Part shown: positions 15,721-24,876 of the stretch, one piece after another | Layout of the letters: each line of letters starts with the position of its first letter | How positions within the stretch are numbered: position 1 is the first letter of the stretch | Assembly: GCA_022826665.1 (NCBI GenBank) | Contig: JAJDUK010000021.1 | Coordinates: 1 to 51,182 of the forward strand | Direction of reading: 5' to 3' | Length of the DNA: 51,182 nucleotides | From: Alphaproteobacteria bacterium | Lineage (GTDB): Bacteria; Pseudomonadota; Alphaproteobacteria; UBA828 | Notes under the pieces: generated by a model | Told to the model about the DNA's origin: nothing | The model's input: the letters and a program-made list of their open reading frames with translations, nothing else | The model's database searches: none | Made by a program: the position numbers and the translations under genes

Positions 15721-17220
15721 CTATGACATCATGGGGAAGGAGAGGTCGATGCCCGAGCGGATGCCGGTCGGCCAGCGCGAGGTCACGGTCTTGAGCTTGG
15801 TGTAGAAGCGCACGCCCTCCATGCCGTGCATGGCGTGGTCGCCGAAGAGCGAGCGCTTCCAGCCGCCGAAGCTGTGGTAGGCGACCGGCACAGGAATCGG
15901 CACGTTGACGCCGACCATGCCGATCTCCACCTTGTTCGCAAACTCGCGCGCGGCGTCGCCGTCGCGGGTGAAGATCGCAACCCCGTTGCCGAACTCGTGC
16001 TCGTTTACCATTTGCACCGCGGCGTCGTAGTCCGGCGCGCGGACCACGGAGAGCACCGGCCCGAAAATCTCCTCCTTGTAGATGCGCATGTCGGGCGTGA
16101 CCCGGTCGAACAGGCAAGGCCCGATGAAGTAGCCGTTCTCGTAGCCCTGCAGGGAGAGGTCGCGGCCGTCGATCACCAACTCCGCACCCTCGTCGACCCC
16201 GATGTCCACATAGCCCCGCACCTTGTTGTAGTGCGCCTTGGTCACCAGTGGCCCCATGTCGGCCTCACCGTCGGTGCCGGGCCCTACCTTGATGCTCTCG
16301 ATCTTGGGCTTGAGGTCCTCGATCAGCGCGTCGCCCACCTTGTCGCCGATGGCCACCGCCACCGAGACCGCCATGCAGCGCTCGCCGGCGGAGCCGTAGG
16401 CCGCGCCGATGAGGGCATCGCTCGCCATCGTGAGGTCGGCATCGGGCATGACGACCGCGTGATTCTTGGCGCCGCCCAGCGCCTGCACCCGTTTACCGTG
16501 GGCGCAACCGGTGTGATAGACGTACTCGGCGATGGGCGTGGAGCCGACGAAGCTCACCGCGGCGATATCCGGGTGGGCAAGGATCGCGTCCACCGCCTCC
16601 TTGTCGCCGTGGACGACGTTGAAGACCCCGTCGGGGCAGCCGGCCTCCTTCAGCCATTCGGCCAGCATCATTGAGGCCGTGGGGTCCTTCTCCGACGGCT
16701 TCAGGATGAACGTGTTGCCGCAGGCGATGGCCACCGGGAACATCCACATCGGCACCATGGCCGGGAAGTTGAAGGGCGTAATGCCGGCGACCACGCCGAG
16801 GGGCTGCCGGCTGGAGAAGCTGTCGACGCCGGTGCCGACCGACTGGGTGAAGTCGCCCCTGAGCAGGTGCGGGATGCCGCAGGCGAACTCCAGTACCTCC
16901 ATCCCGCGGGAGACGGAGCCCATCGCGTCCGAGAGCACCTTGCCATGCTCCCGCGTCACCACACGGGCCAGCTCCTCCTTGCGGCTCTCGACCAGCTCCT
17001 TGAAGGCGAAGATCACCCGCGCACGCTGAATGGGGGGCGTTGCGGCCCAGCCGGGTGCGGCCTCTGCCGCCGCTTGCACGGCGCCCTCCACCTCGTCGGG
17101 ACTGGCGAAGGGCACGCGCGCGACCACCTCGCCGGAGGCCGGGTTGTAGACGTCGCCGAAGCGCCCGGACGCGCCCGCCCGGGCGGCGCCGTTGATCCAG
17201 TGAGTGAGCGTTGCAGTCAT
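15721..17220 (-). CDS. mmsA: Methylmalonate/malonate-semialdehyde dehydrogenase (CoA-acylating)
   Basis: The enzyme converts malonate semialdehyde to acetyl-CoA, and methylmalonate semialdehyde to propionyl-CoA, with NAD+ and CoA. The 499-residue sequence is full length. Hallmarks are NFPAMVPMWMFPVAIACGN near the N-terminus of the NAD fold and the catalytic cysteine (about 282) in AGERCMAVSVAV, typical of MmsA rather than other aldehyde dehydrogenases. A FGGWKRSLFGD segment is near the C-terminus. ATG at 17220 is preferred over the overlapping GTG one codon earlier. Neighbouring carbamoyl-amidases would supply beta-alanine, whose transamination gives malonate semialdehyde, so the gene fits pyrimidine or beta-alanine breakdown; valine and inositol breakdown are alternatives. 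Confidence 0.93.
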   Translation of the reverse strand: MTATLTHWINGAARAGASGRFGDVYNPASGEVVARVPFASPDEVEGAVQAAAEAAPGWAATPPIQRARVIFAFKELVESRKEELARVVTREHGKVLSDAMGSVSRGMEVLEFACGIPHLLRGDFTQSVGTGVDSFSSRQPLGVVAGITPFNFPAMVPMWMFPVAIACGNTFILKPSEKDPTASMMLAEWLKEAGCPDGVFNVVHGDKEAVDAILAHPDIAAVSFVGSTPIAEYVYHTGCAHGKRVQALGGAKNHAVVMPDADLTMASDALIGAAYGSAGERCMAVSVAVAIGDKVGDALIEDLKPKIESIKVGPGTDGEADMGPLVTKAHYNKVRGYVDIGVDEGAELVIDGRDLSLQGYENGYFIGPCLFDRVTPDMRIYKEEIFGPVLSVVRAPDYDAAVQMVNEHEFGNGVAIFTRDGDAAREFANKVEIGMVGVNVPIPVPVAYHSFGGWKRSLFGDHAMHGMEGVRFYTKLKTVTSRWPTGIRSGIDLSFPMMS

Positions 17221-17256
17221 CACAGTCCCCCGATTCTCGTCGGTTCTTTGTGCCGG

Positions 17257-18375
17257 TCAGGCGGCGAGTGCGCGCTCCGGCGCGAGATAGTCGTGGCCGA
17301 GGTCGAGCGCGACAGCCTCATGAGTGACTCGCCCCTGGCAGACATTGAGGCCGTGCATGAGGTGATCATCGTCGCGCATGGCCTGCCGCCAGCCTTTCCC
17401 CGCAAGCGCCAGCACGAAAGGCAGCGTCGCGTTGCTGAGCGCGAAGGTCGAGGTGCGGGCCACGGCACCTGGCATGTTGGTGACACAGTAATGCAGGACG
17501 TTGGCCACCTTGTAGGTGGGATCGGCATGGGTGGTCGGCCGGCTGGTCTCGAAACAGCCGCCCTGGTCGATCGCCACGTCGACCACGACGGCGTTGCGGC
17601 GCATCTCGTCCAGCATGTCGCGGCGCACCAGCTTGGGTGCGGCCGCACCGGCAATGAGCACGGCGCCGATGACCAGGTCGGCGTTGTTCACCGTCTCCTC
17701 GATAGCCTGGACGGTCGAGTAGACGGTCGTGGCGCTGGCGCCGAAGATCTCCTCCAGCTGGCGGAGGCGCGGGATCGAGCGGTCGATGATCGTGACCTGC
17801 GCGCCCATGCCCACCGCCATGCGGGCTGCGTGCGTGCCCACCACGCCGCCGCCCAGGATCACCACGTCGGCCGGCGGCACGCCGGGGACACCGCCAAGCA
17901 GCACGCCCCGACCCCCCTGCTCCTTCTCAAGGCAATGGGCGCCCGCCTGGATCGACATGCGGCCCGCGACCTCGCTCATGGGTGCGAGCAGCGGCAGGCC
18001 GCCCCGCGCATCGGTCACCGTCTCGTAGGCGATGGCGATGCAGCTGGAATCGATTAGAGCGTCGGTCTGGGCAGCATCGGCCGCGAGGTGGAGATAGGTG
18101 AAGAGCACCTGGTCGGCCCGCAGCATGGCGCATTCGTCCGGCGAGGGCTCCTTCACCTTCACGATCATCTCGGCCGCGCCAAAGATCTCCGCCGCGGCAT
18201 CCACCACCTGGGCGCCGGCGCGCTCGTAATGCACGTCGAGGAGCCCGATTTCGGTCCCGGCGTCCTTCTCGACCATGACCCGGTGGCCATGTTGCACGAG
18301 CTCGCGCACGCCGCCGGGCGGGATGCCGACGCGGTACTCGTGGACCTTGGTCTCCTTGGGAACGCCGATGAGCAT
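17257..18375 (-). CDS. ald: Alanine dehydrogenase
   Basis: This 372-residue NAD-dependent enzyme interconverts L-alanine and pyruvate plus ammonia. The start [10 protein letters not shown] is the family N-terminus, and length matches the usual 371 or so residues, so the inner ATG at 18375 is chosen, with GGGGAA 9 bases upstream. The NAD-binding strand-loop-helix [21 protein letters not shown] lies near 168-188, and conserved [18 protein letters not shown] precedes it. It is 36 bases upstream of mmsA on the same strand; together they channel amino nitrogen and C3 carbon to central metabolism. Confidence 0.95.
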   Translation of the reverse strand: MLIGVPKETKVHEYRVGIPPGGVRELVQHGHRVMVEKDAGTEIGLLDVHYERAGAQVVDAAAEIFGAAEMIVKVKEPSPDECAMLRADQVLFTYLHLAADAAQTDALIDSSCIAIAYETVTDARGGLPLLAPMSEVAGRMSIQAGAHCLEKEQGGRGVLLGGVPGVPPADVVILGGGVVGTHAARMAVGMGAQVTIIDRSIPRLRQLEEIFGASATTVYSTVQAIEETVNNADLVIGAVLIAGAAAPKLVRRDMLDEMRRNAVVVDVAIDQGGCFETSRPTTHADPTYKVANVLHYCVTNMPGAVARTSTFALSNATLPFVLALAGKGWRQAMRDDDHLMHGLNVCQGRVTHEAVALDLGHDYLAPERALAA

Positions 18376-18460
18376 GGCCGTCATTTCCCCAATTGATAAT
18401 GAATGGTGCCCGCCGTGGCCGCCCATGCGGCCCGCTCGGCGTGGCTGTCGTGGCCGGCGG

Positions 18461-19234
18461 TCAGTCGGCCGCTTCCGGCTGCAGTTCGTCTGCGGGCCCG
18501 CCGCCTTCGCCCGGCAGGCCAGCATCTGCAGTACCAGACTCCACCGTACCGGAATCGGACGGGACGACTTCGACGGCGGCTGGCGGCGCGCCGTCAGCCG
18601 GCTGGGCCGGCGTCGCGTCAGCCTGCGGCTGCTCGGGCGACGCTTGGGCTGCTGCGGCAGACGCCTCGGCTGCAGCCGCCTCGGCAGCCTTTTCCTCCCG
18701 AGCCGCCGCCCGCTCGGCTCTGGCGCGCGCCTTGCGCACCGCGTCGAGAAGCTCCGCCTCGGTGCAAATGCCCAACAGGATCGGGTCCTGCGGCGTGATG
18801 TTGGGCGTGTTCCAGTGAGTCCGCTCGCGCACGGCGTTGATCGTCGCCTTGGTGGTGCCGAGCAGCTTGCCGATCTGCGCGTCGCTCAGCTCGTCATAGT
18901 TCTTGAGCAGCCAGGCGATGGCGTTGGGGCGGTCCTGCCGCTTGCTGACCGGCGTGTAGCGGGCGCGTCGGGTGCGCTGCGGCACTTCCGGGGCGGGGCC
19001 GATGGCCTCCAGCCGCTGGGAGGAATCCTCTTCGCAGCGCTGGATATCCTCGCGGCTGACCTGTCCGTTGGCGACGGGGTCGAGGCCGCGAATACCGACT
19101 GCGACCTCTCCATCGGCGATGCCCTGCACCTCGAGCGGATGCAGCTCGCAGAACGCCGCAATCTGATCGAAGGTGAGCGTGGTGTTGTCGATCAGCCACA
19201 CCGCCGTGGCCTTGGGCATCAGCAACTCGGCCAT
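18461..19234 (-). CDS. trcR: Cell-cycle transcriptional regulator TrcR (DUF1013)
   Basis: TrcR proteins are essentially restricted to alphaproteobacteria and regulate cell-cycle transcription. The 257-residue product begins with the conserved MPKATAVWLIDNTTLTFDQIA segment and has a helix-turn-helix-like stretch, LSDAQIGKLLGTTKATINAVRERTHWN, around 125-150. Residues after about 180 form a long low-complexity Ala/Glu/Gln tail, which is longer than I expect for the family. The ATG at 19234 follows GGAAGGAA and is preferred to the track start six codons earlier. The neighbouring quinone oxidoreductase and DUF1192 genes are commonly found near it. Confidence 0.9.
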   Translation of the reverse strand: MAELLMPKATAVWLIDNTTLTFDQIAAFCELHPLEVQGIADGEVAVGIRGLDPVANGQVSREDIQRCEEDSSQRLEAIGPAPEVPQRTRRARYTPVSKRQDRPNAIAWLLKNYDELSDAQIGKLLGTTKATINAVRERTHWNTPNITPQDPILLGICTEAELLDAVRKARARAERAAAREEKAAEAAAAEASAAAAQASPEQPQADATPAQPADGAPPAAVEVVPSDSGTVESGTADAGLPGEGGGPADELQPEAAD

Positions 19235-19363
19235 CTTATTGGTTCCTTCCACTGCTGCCCACGCGCAACTGTGCCACGGCCGGCATTATCGCCCGCAGCC
19301 ACGTGTGAGGCGGTCGGTATATCGCTTACATGTGGGGAGCGCAAAGCCGCAGTTCACCGGGCA

Positions 19364-20371
19364 TTACTCGTTCGTGCGCTCCAGCAGGATTTTGCCGATC
19401 TGCTGGCCTGCCTCCATGCGGGCGTGAGCCGCGGCCGCCTGGTCGAGCGGCAGCCGGGTGTCGATGACCGGCCGCACCAGCCCTGCCTCGATCAGCGGCC
19501 AGACGGTCTCCTCCAGCGCTGCGGCGATGCGGGCCTTGCTCTCCACGCTCTGGGGCCTGAGCGTGGAGCCCACAATGGTGAGCCGCTTGCGCATGAGCGC
19601 GAAAAGGTCGATCTGGGATTTTGACGCCTCCTGGACGGCGATCTGCGCCAGCCGGCCCTCTGGCCGGAGCGCCGCGATATTGCGCGGCGCGTAGCTGCCA
19701 CCAACGATGTCGAGCACGACATCGACTCCCTCGCCGCCGGTTATCTCCTTCAACACAGCGACGAAGTCCTCGTTGCGGTAGTCGATCGCGCGCTCGGCGC
19801 CGAGTTCTTCGCAGGCGGCACATTTTTCGGGCGAGCCGGCGGTGGCGAAGACGCGGACCCCGAGCGCGGACGCGATCTGGATCGCGGTGGTGCCGATTCC
19901 GCTGCTGCCGCCGTGGACCAGCAGCCGCTCGCCAGCGCGGAGCCTGGCGCGCTCGAAGGCATTGGTCCAGACCGTGAAGCAGGTCTCGGGCAGGCCGGCG
20001 GCGTCCACCACCGAGAGCCCCGCCGGGACCGGGAGCGTCTGCGTCTCCGGGGCGACGCAGTATTCGGCATAGCCGCCACCGTGGGTCAGCGCGCAGACGG
20101 CATCGCCCGCCTCGTAGCGGTGCGCGCCGGGGCCGCTGGCCGCCACGTGGCCGGAAACCTCCAGCCCCGGGAGGTCGGAGGCGCCGGGCGGCGGCGGGTA
20201 GGCGCCCTGGCGCTGCATCACGTCTGGCCGGTTGACTCCGGCCGCCGCCACCTCGATCAGCACCTCGCCCAGTCCGGGTTCTGGCACCGGCCTGCGCGCC
20301 GGGCGCAGGACCTCGGGCCCGCCGGGTTCGGTGATCTCGATGACAGTCATCTCACACGGCAGCTTGGCCAT
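19364..20371 (-). CDS. NAD(P)H:quinone oxidoreductase, zinc-independent MDR family
   Basis: This 335-residue protein of the medium-chain dehydrogenase/reductase superfamily resembles quinone oxidoreductase QOR (PIG3-like). An N-terminal GroES-like domain contains AAGVNRPDVMQRQGAYPPPPG. The Rossmann fold starts LLVHGGSSGIGTTAIQIA near 145. The cysteines that bind catalytic zinc in alcohol dehydrogenases are absent. It probably reduces quinones or enones with NADPH. The start ATG at 20371 has GGAGG 4-8 bases upstream. It is divergent from DUF1192 (67-base gap), which suggests a shared promoter region. Confidence 0.9.
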   Translation of the reverse strand: MAKLPCEMTVIEITEPGGPEVLRPARRPVPEPGLGEVLIEVAAAGVNRPDVMQRQGAYPPPPGASDLPGLEVSGHVAASGPGAHRYEAGDAVCALTHGGGYAEYCVAPETQTLPVPAGLSVVDAAGLPETCFTVWTNAFERARLRAGERLLVHGGSSGIGTTAIQIASALGVRVFATAGSPEKCAACEELGAERAIDYRNEDFVAVLKEITGGEGVDVVLDIVGGSYAPRNIAALRPEGRLAQIAVQEASKSQIDLFALMRKRLTIVGSTLRPQSVESKARIAAALEETVWPLIEAGLVRPVIDTRLPLDQAAAAHARMEAGQQIGKILLERTNE

Positions 20372-20438
20372 GACGCCTCCAAACGATTTGCGCGCGCGAC
20401 TATACTCAAGCCGGCCCGGCCGGCGCAGGAGAAATGGG

Positions 20439-20624
20439 ATGGACGAGGAGCCAATTCGCATCCCGCGCGAACAGGAATGGACTCCGCGCGTGCTCGATGA
20501 CATGTCGGTGGACGCACTCAACCACTATGCCGGCCAGCTTGAAGAAGAGCTGGAGCGGGTGCGCGGCGCCATCCGGGCGAAGTCGGACTACCTGAGCGAG
20601 GCGGACTCGCTCTTCAAGAGCTAG
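20439..20624 (+). CDS. DUF1192-family small protein
   Basis: This 61-residue protein matches the alphaproteobacterial DUF1192 pattern: an acidic start (MDEEPIRIP), then VDALNHYAGQLEEELERVRGAI, a short amphipathic helix likely to form a coiled coil, and a C-terminal SEADSLFKS. AGGAG lies 6 bases before the chosen ATG. The function is unknown. It sits divergent to the quinone oxidoreductase, near trcR, and its last 11 bases overlap the end of soxG on the opposite strand. Confidence 0.85.
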   Translation: MDEEPIRIPREQEWTPRVLDDMSVDALNHYAGQLEEELERVRGAIRAKSDYLSEADSLFKS

Positions 20625-21333
20625 CTTCGCCCCCGCCCAGCAGAGCACGGATGGCCGCAAGGCCGACCGGGGCGCCGTCGTACTCGGCCATCGCGTCGAG
20701 CAGTGCACCCCAGAGATAGACCGCAGAGGCGAGGTCGGTGATCAAGTCGTAGGCCGGCACCGGGCCGAGGTCGCCCCGGATCACGATCACGTTGAGGCGG
20801 GCGACGTTGGTCTGGGCGATGGCATCGGGCGTGAATACTTGAGGCCTCAAGTCGACGGCGCAGACCTTGGCAAGCATCGAGGGCGCGTGTGCACCGGTGA
20901 GCAGCAGCCAGCAGCTGGTCTCGTCCCGCCTGACGCGGAAGCAGCCGTCGGCCTCCGCCATGCTCCACGCCCCATCGAGGGTCTCGATCAGGGGGCCGGC
21001 CCCGCCGCGGTCTGCGAGCACCAGTGCCTCACCCGGAGCCAGCCGCGCGATGCGGGTGCCATCGGCCTGGCGGTAGGCCCCGTTGCTCGCCTCGCCCATC
21101 TCGGCACCGTTGCCGGCGAGCCAGGGCGCGATATTCCAACCCTTGAAGCCGATGCGCGGGAACGGCGTGAGGTCGGCAAGTCCGAGCGATCCCGCTTGTG
21201 CCGCATCGGCGGCAGCCTCCCGCCCAAAGTCGCTGGCCACCGAATAGCCGCCCAACGCCTCGAAGCGCGCGCCGTGCGCCTCCAGCGCGCGGTAGAGCGG
21301 CGAACGTCGCCGTTCCTCTGCGGGAATTGCCAC
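20614..21333 (-). CDS. soxG: Sarcosine oxidase, gamma subunit
   Basis: The smallest catalytic-neighbour subunit of heterotetrameric sarcosine oxidase. The 239-residue protein shows the family-typical GWNIAPWL-like and WLLLTGAHAPSMLAKVCAVDL segments, the latter resembling the folate-binding fold of GcvT. The start is GTG, 2 bases after the soxA stop, with GGAG upstream, so translation is coupled. Order soxB-soxD-soxA-soxG is the classical one. The 3' end overlaps the convergent DUF1192 gene by 11 bases. Confidence 0.88.
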   Translation of the reverse strand: MAIPAEERRRSPLYRALEAHGARFEALGGYSVASDFGREAAADAAQAGSLGLADLTPFPRIGFKGWNIAPWLAGNGAEMGEASNGAYRQADGTRIARLAPGEALVLADRGGAGPLIETLDGAWSMAEADGCFRVRRDETSCWLLLTGAHAPSMLAKVCAVDLRPQVFTPDAIAQTNVARLNVIVIRGDLGPVPAYDLITDLASAVYLWGALLDAMAEYDGAPVGLAAIRALLGGGEASS

Positions 21334-21335
21334 CG

Positions 21336-24245
21336 TCAGAGCTCCTGCCGCGCGCCGTCGGGGTCGAAGAACGGGATCTTCGCCACGGTCGCATTCACCA
21401 TGCGCGCGCCGTCCACCCGGATCTCGATCTTGGTGCCGGGCTCGCTCTGGTCGGGCGCGACATAGGCGAGGCCGACGATCTTGTCCAGGTTCGGCGAGTA
21501 GGCCACCGACGTGACCCGCCCGGTGATCTCGCCTCCGCGGATCACCAGGTGGCATTCTTTCGGCTGTTCCACGCCGACGCCGGGCATCTCGAACCCCACC
21601 AGCTTGCGGGTGAGCCCCTTCGCAGCCTGCATCCGCACCGAGCGGATGCCGACATGGAAGGGCTTCTTCTTGGCGAGCGCCCAGGCCATGTCCGCCTCGT
21701 GGGGGGTGGTGAGGCCGTCGGTATCCTGGCCGATGAGGATGTGGCCCTTCTCCAGCCTGAGCAGGCGCTGCGCCTCGACGCCGAAGGGCCGGATGCCGTG
21801 GTTCTTGCCGGCTTCCATGAGCGCGTCCCAGAGGGCCTCGCCCTGGCTCGCCGGCACGTGCAGCTCGTAGCCGAGCTCGCCTACGAAGCCGACCCTGAGA
21901 AAGATCGTGGGGATGCCGGCGACATGGCCCTCGCGCACGCCCATGTAGGGGAAGCCCTCGGGCGAGAGGTCGACATCGTCACAAAGGGTCTCCAGCACCG
22001 GGCGGCAGTTGGGGCCCGCGATGTTGACGCCCGCGAGCGCGGCGGTGACGTTGGTGACGTCGACCTTGAGCCGCCACTGGGCGTTGTACCAGAGCATCTC
22101 GCGGTAGACGTTATCGACGCCCGAGGTCGTCGCCGTGACGTAGAAATGGTCCTCGTGCATGCGGCAGGCGACGCCGTCGTCCACCACCACGCCGCCGAGG
22201 TCGGTCATCAGCACGTAGCGCGAGCGGCCCACCGGCTGTTTGAGGTAGGCGAAGGTGTACATGCGGTTCATGAATTCGGCCGCATCGGGCCCCCGAACGT
22301 CGAGCCCGCCGAGGGTGGAGACATCGATGATGCCCACGTTGTCGCGGACGTTCTTGGCCTCCTCCCCGATCAGCGCCTGGCGCCGCGCCTTGTCGCCATA
22401 GAACTCGGGCCGGAGCCAGAGACCCGCCGGCATCATGGTGGCGCCGGCCTCCAGATGGCGGAAGTGCATCGCCGTATACCGCACCGGCTCGAAGCTGCGG
22501 CCCGCCAGATGGCCCATGGTGACCGGCACGATGGGCTGGCGCACCGTGGTGACGCCGGTCTCGTCGACGCTCCGCGACTTGGCGCGCGCCAGAATGCGCA
22601 CCGCGTTCAGCGACGAATGGCGGCCCTGCGAGGGCCCCATGCCGTTGGTGGTGAAGCGCTTAAGCAACTCGACGTGGTCGTAGCCCTCGGCGATCGCGTC
22701 TTCCAGATCGTGGACCTGCACGTCCTCGTCGAGATCGACGAAAGCCTTGTGGTCGGGATGCGCGAAGATCGGCCACGCCGCCTGCGCCGCTGCCGGCTCC
22801 TCCTCCGCAGGGGCAGCGGGCTCAGGCCCCACGTCGAGCCCGGCAGCCTGCGCCGCCTGCCAGCCGGTGCGACGGCCGTCCGCCATCGCGGCATCAAGGC
22901 CGGAGGTCCCGGCCACGTCGCCTGCGGCGAAAACGTCCGACGGGAGCTCCGCGACGGTGGTCGCGTGGCGATCACTGTCGTAAGTGAAGATAGCGCCCGC
23001 CTGGCGCAGCAGCGCGGCCGCCGGCGCATGGCCGCCGCTCACGACCAGGAGGTCACAGCTGAAGCTGTCCACGGAGGGCGCGCAGACGCCGTCCTCCTCG
23101 ATCCGGGCGACGCGGACTCGCGCGACGCCTGCTCCCTTGCGCTGCGCCACGGCCTCCCACGGCGCCGAGGCGGCGTGGACAGGCACCCGGCGCGCGGCGA
23201 GCGTGTCGCCCATCGCGGTGCGCGGCGCATCCATGCGGAGATCGACCACCGCCGCCACCTCCACGCCTGCGTCCAGCAGGTCGAGCGCCGCGCCGTAGCC
23301 CTCGTCGTCCGCCGTCGCGACCACGGCGCGGCGGCCGGGCTTCACGCCATAGAGCTTGATCAGGCGCTGCGCCGCACTGCTCAGCATGACGCCCGGCAGG
23401 TCGTTGTTGCGGAAGACCAGCGGCTGCTCTAGCGAGCCAGTGGCGACCACCAGCGCCTTGGTCCTGAGCTTGTAGAGCCGGTTGCCGCGCACCAGTGGCA
23501 GCCAGTTGTCGGCGTAGCGGCCGAGGCACGCGGTCTCGGTCATCACCGAGATGCGATCCGAACCCTCGACATCGCCGACAAGCCGGGCGCGCTCCTCTTC
23601 GGCACGAATGCCGCCGGCGTCCGCGCGGCCATAGAGCAGCCCGCCGCCGAGGGCCGCGTTCTCGTCCACCAGGATGACCTCGGCACCGGCGGCTGCCGCT
23701 TGCGATGCCGCCGCGAGCCCCGCCGCGCCGCCGCCCACCACCAGCACGTCGCAGAAGAGGTACTGCTTGTCGAAATAGCCGTGCGGGGCGTTGGTATCGA
23801 CGGTGCCGAGGCCCGCGATCCGGCGGATCATCTTGGCCCAGAGCGGCCAGGTCCAGCGCGGCTTGTAGAACGCCTTGTAGTAGAAGCCCACGGGGAAGAA
23901 ACGGTGCAGCAGGCCGAACACCGCTAGGCGGTCATGCCGCAGCGTCCCCCAGTAGTTTTGACCCGTGACCTCCAGGTCGGGAACCAGCGGCTCGCGGTCC
24001 GCGAAGCGGTTGGGTGCGGGGCCGACCTGGACCAGCGTGTTCGCATCGAGGCCGGAGAGCGAATGGATGCCGCGCGGGCGGTGATACTTGAAGGAGCGCG
24101 ATAGCACCGAGACGTCGTTCGCCGCCAGCGCGCTCGCCACCGTATCGCCGCGATAGCCCTGAAACTGCCTGCCTTCGAAGCGGAACGAGACCTGTTCCGT
24201 GCGATCGAGAAGCAGCCCTGCGGGCTCCGGCAGCCGCGTCATCAT
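21336..24245 (-). CDS. soxA: Sarcosine oxidase, alpha subunit
   Basis: The alpha subunit (969 residues) binds NAD+ and tetrahydrofolate; the enzyme converts sarcosine to glycine, trapping the methyl carbon as 5,10-methylene-THF and producing H2O2. The N-terminal 2Fe-2S-like ferredoxin fold region contains YRGDTVASALAANDV and FKYHRPRG. The dinucleotide-binding motif VVGGGAAGLAAA lies near 168-180. Residues from about 590 form a GcvT-like folate-binding domain with GELGYELHVPASQ. The ATG overlaps the soxD stop as ATGA. Length agrees with family members of about 965-1005 residues. Confidence 0.96.
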   Translation of the reverse strand: MMTRLPEPAGLLLDRTEQVSFRFEGRQFQGYRGDTVASALAANDVSVLSRSFKYHRPRGIHSLSGLDANTLVQVGPAPNRFADREPLVPDLEVTGQNYWGTLRHDRLAVFGLLHRFFPVGFYYKAFYKPRWTWPLWAKMIRRIAGLGTVDTNAPHGYFDKQYLFCDVLVVGGGAAGLAAASQAAAAGAEVILVDENAALGGGLLYGRADAGGIRAEEERARLVGDVEGSDRISVMTETACLGRYADNWLPLVRGNRLYKLRTKALVVATGSLEQPLVFRNNDLPGVMLSSAAQRLIKLYGVKPGRRAVVATADDEGYGAALDLLDAGVEVAAVVDLRMDAPRTAMGDTLAARRVPVHAASAPWEAVAQRKGAGVARVRVARIEEDGVCAPSVDSFSCDLLVVSGGHAPAAALLRQAGAIFTYDSDRHATTVAELPSDVFAAGDVAGTSGLDAAMADGRRTGWQAAQAAGLDVGPEPAAPAEEEPAAAQAAWPIFAHPDHKAFVDLDEDVQVHDLEDAIAEGYDHVELLKRFTTNGMGPSQGRHSSLNAVRILARAKSRSVDETGVTTVRQPIVPVTMGHLAGRSFEPVRYTAMHFRHLEAGATMMPAGLWLRPEFYGDKARRQALIGEEAKNVRDNVGIIDVSTLGGLDVRGPDAAEFMNRMYTFAYLKQPVGRSRYVLMTDLGGVVVDDGVACRMHEDHFYVTATTSGVDNVYREMLWYNAQWRLKVDVTNVTAALAGVNIAGPNCRPVLETLCDDVDLSPEGFPYMGVREGHVAGIPTIFLRVGFVGELGYELHVPASQGEALWDALMEAGKNHGIRPFGVEAQRLLRLEKGHILIGQDTDGLTTPHEADMAWALAKKKPFHVGIRSVRMQAAKGLTRKLVGFEMPGVGVEQPKECHLVIRGGEITGRVTSVAYSPNLDKIVGLAYVAPDQSEPGTKIEIRVDGARMVNATVAKIPFFDPDGARQEL

Positions 24246-24850
24246 GTCGCCGGATCCTTCGGCTCGCGAGGGGATGCGTCGTCGGCAGGTGCCTCGTCCG
24301 CTGGAACGTCGTCAGCGGGTACCTGGTCGGCGGCTGTATCGCCTTCGGCGTCGGCCGGCGCGGCTTGTTCTGGAGCTTCCGGCGTTTCCGCAGCGGTCTC
24401 GGCAGGTTCGGATTGCGGCTCCGGCTCGGGCGCGGCGGGCTCCTCCTCTGTGGCCTCGGTGGGTGCGGCCTCAAGCGAAGGTGGCGGCGCTTCCGGCGGT
24501 GTAGGTGGCGGCGGCGGTGCGGCCTCCTTCCGCGGCTCGGGTGCGGCTGCGGGCTCTGGAGGCGGTGGCAGAGGCTCGAATTCGACGCGCTCGGAGAACA
24601 CTCGGTCGGCTGGATAGGTGGCGAGGATCTCGTCGGTCACCGTGTTGCGCTCGGCGATAAACCAGTAGGCGGTCGCGACGTGACACCACCACTCGCGCAC
24701 CACGCCGTCCAGGTTCTCCTCCATCCAGACGAACTCGGTCCACTCGTCGTCCGAGCACCGGTTGGGATCGGGATGCGGCTCCACGGTGCCGGCGCAGATG
24801 AACTCCTGGATATTGCGCGGCCCGTTGAGTGGGCAGGGCATGATTTTCAT
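24242..24850 (-). CDS. soxD: Sarcosine oxidase, delta subunit with long low-complexity tail
   Basis: SoxD is the zinc-binding small subunit, normally about 85-100 residues. Here residues 1-92 resemble it: CPLNGPRNIQEF, then EWWCH near 53-57 and WFIAERNT. However, the CP-x-CG motif lacks its second cysteine (Asn9), and the Cys expected a few residues after His57 is Ala, so only Cys6 and His57 of the usual ligands remain. C19, C32 and C56 could supply alternatives. Residues 93-202 are a Pro/Ala/Glu-rich tail unlike a normal SoxD. The ATG at 24850 is used; upstream frame is a shadow of soxB. It ends in the ATGA overlap with soxA. Confidence 0.85.
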   Translation of the reverse strand: MKIMPCPLNGPRNIQEFICAGTVEPHPDPNRCSDDEWTEFVWMEENLDGVVREWWCHVATAYWFIAERNTVTDEILATYPADRVFSERVEFEPLPPPPEPAAAPEPRKEAAPPPPPTPPEAPPPSLEAAPTEATEEEPAAPEPEPQSEPAETAAETPEAPEQAAPADAEGDTAADQVPADDVPADEAPADDASPREPKDPAT

Positions 24851-24876
24851 GGCCGCACCTTCGCCACCCGGAGCCC

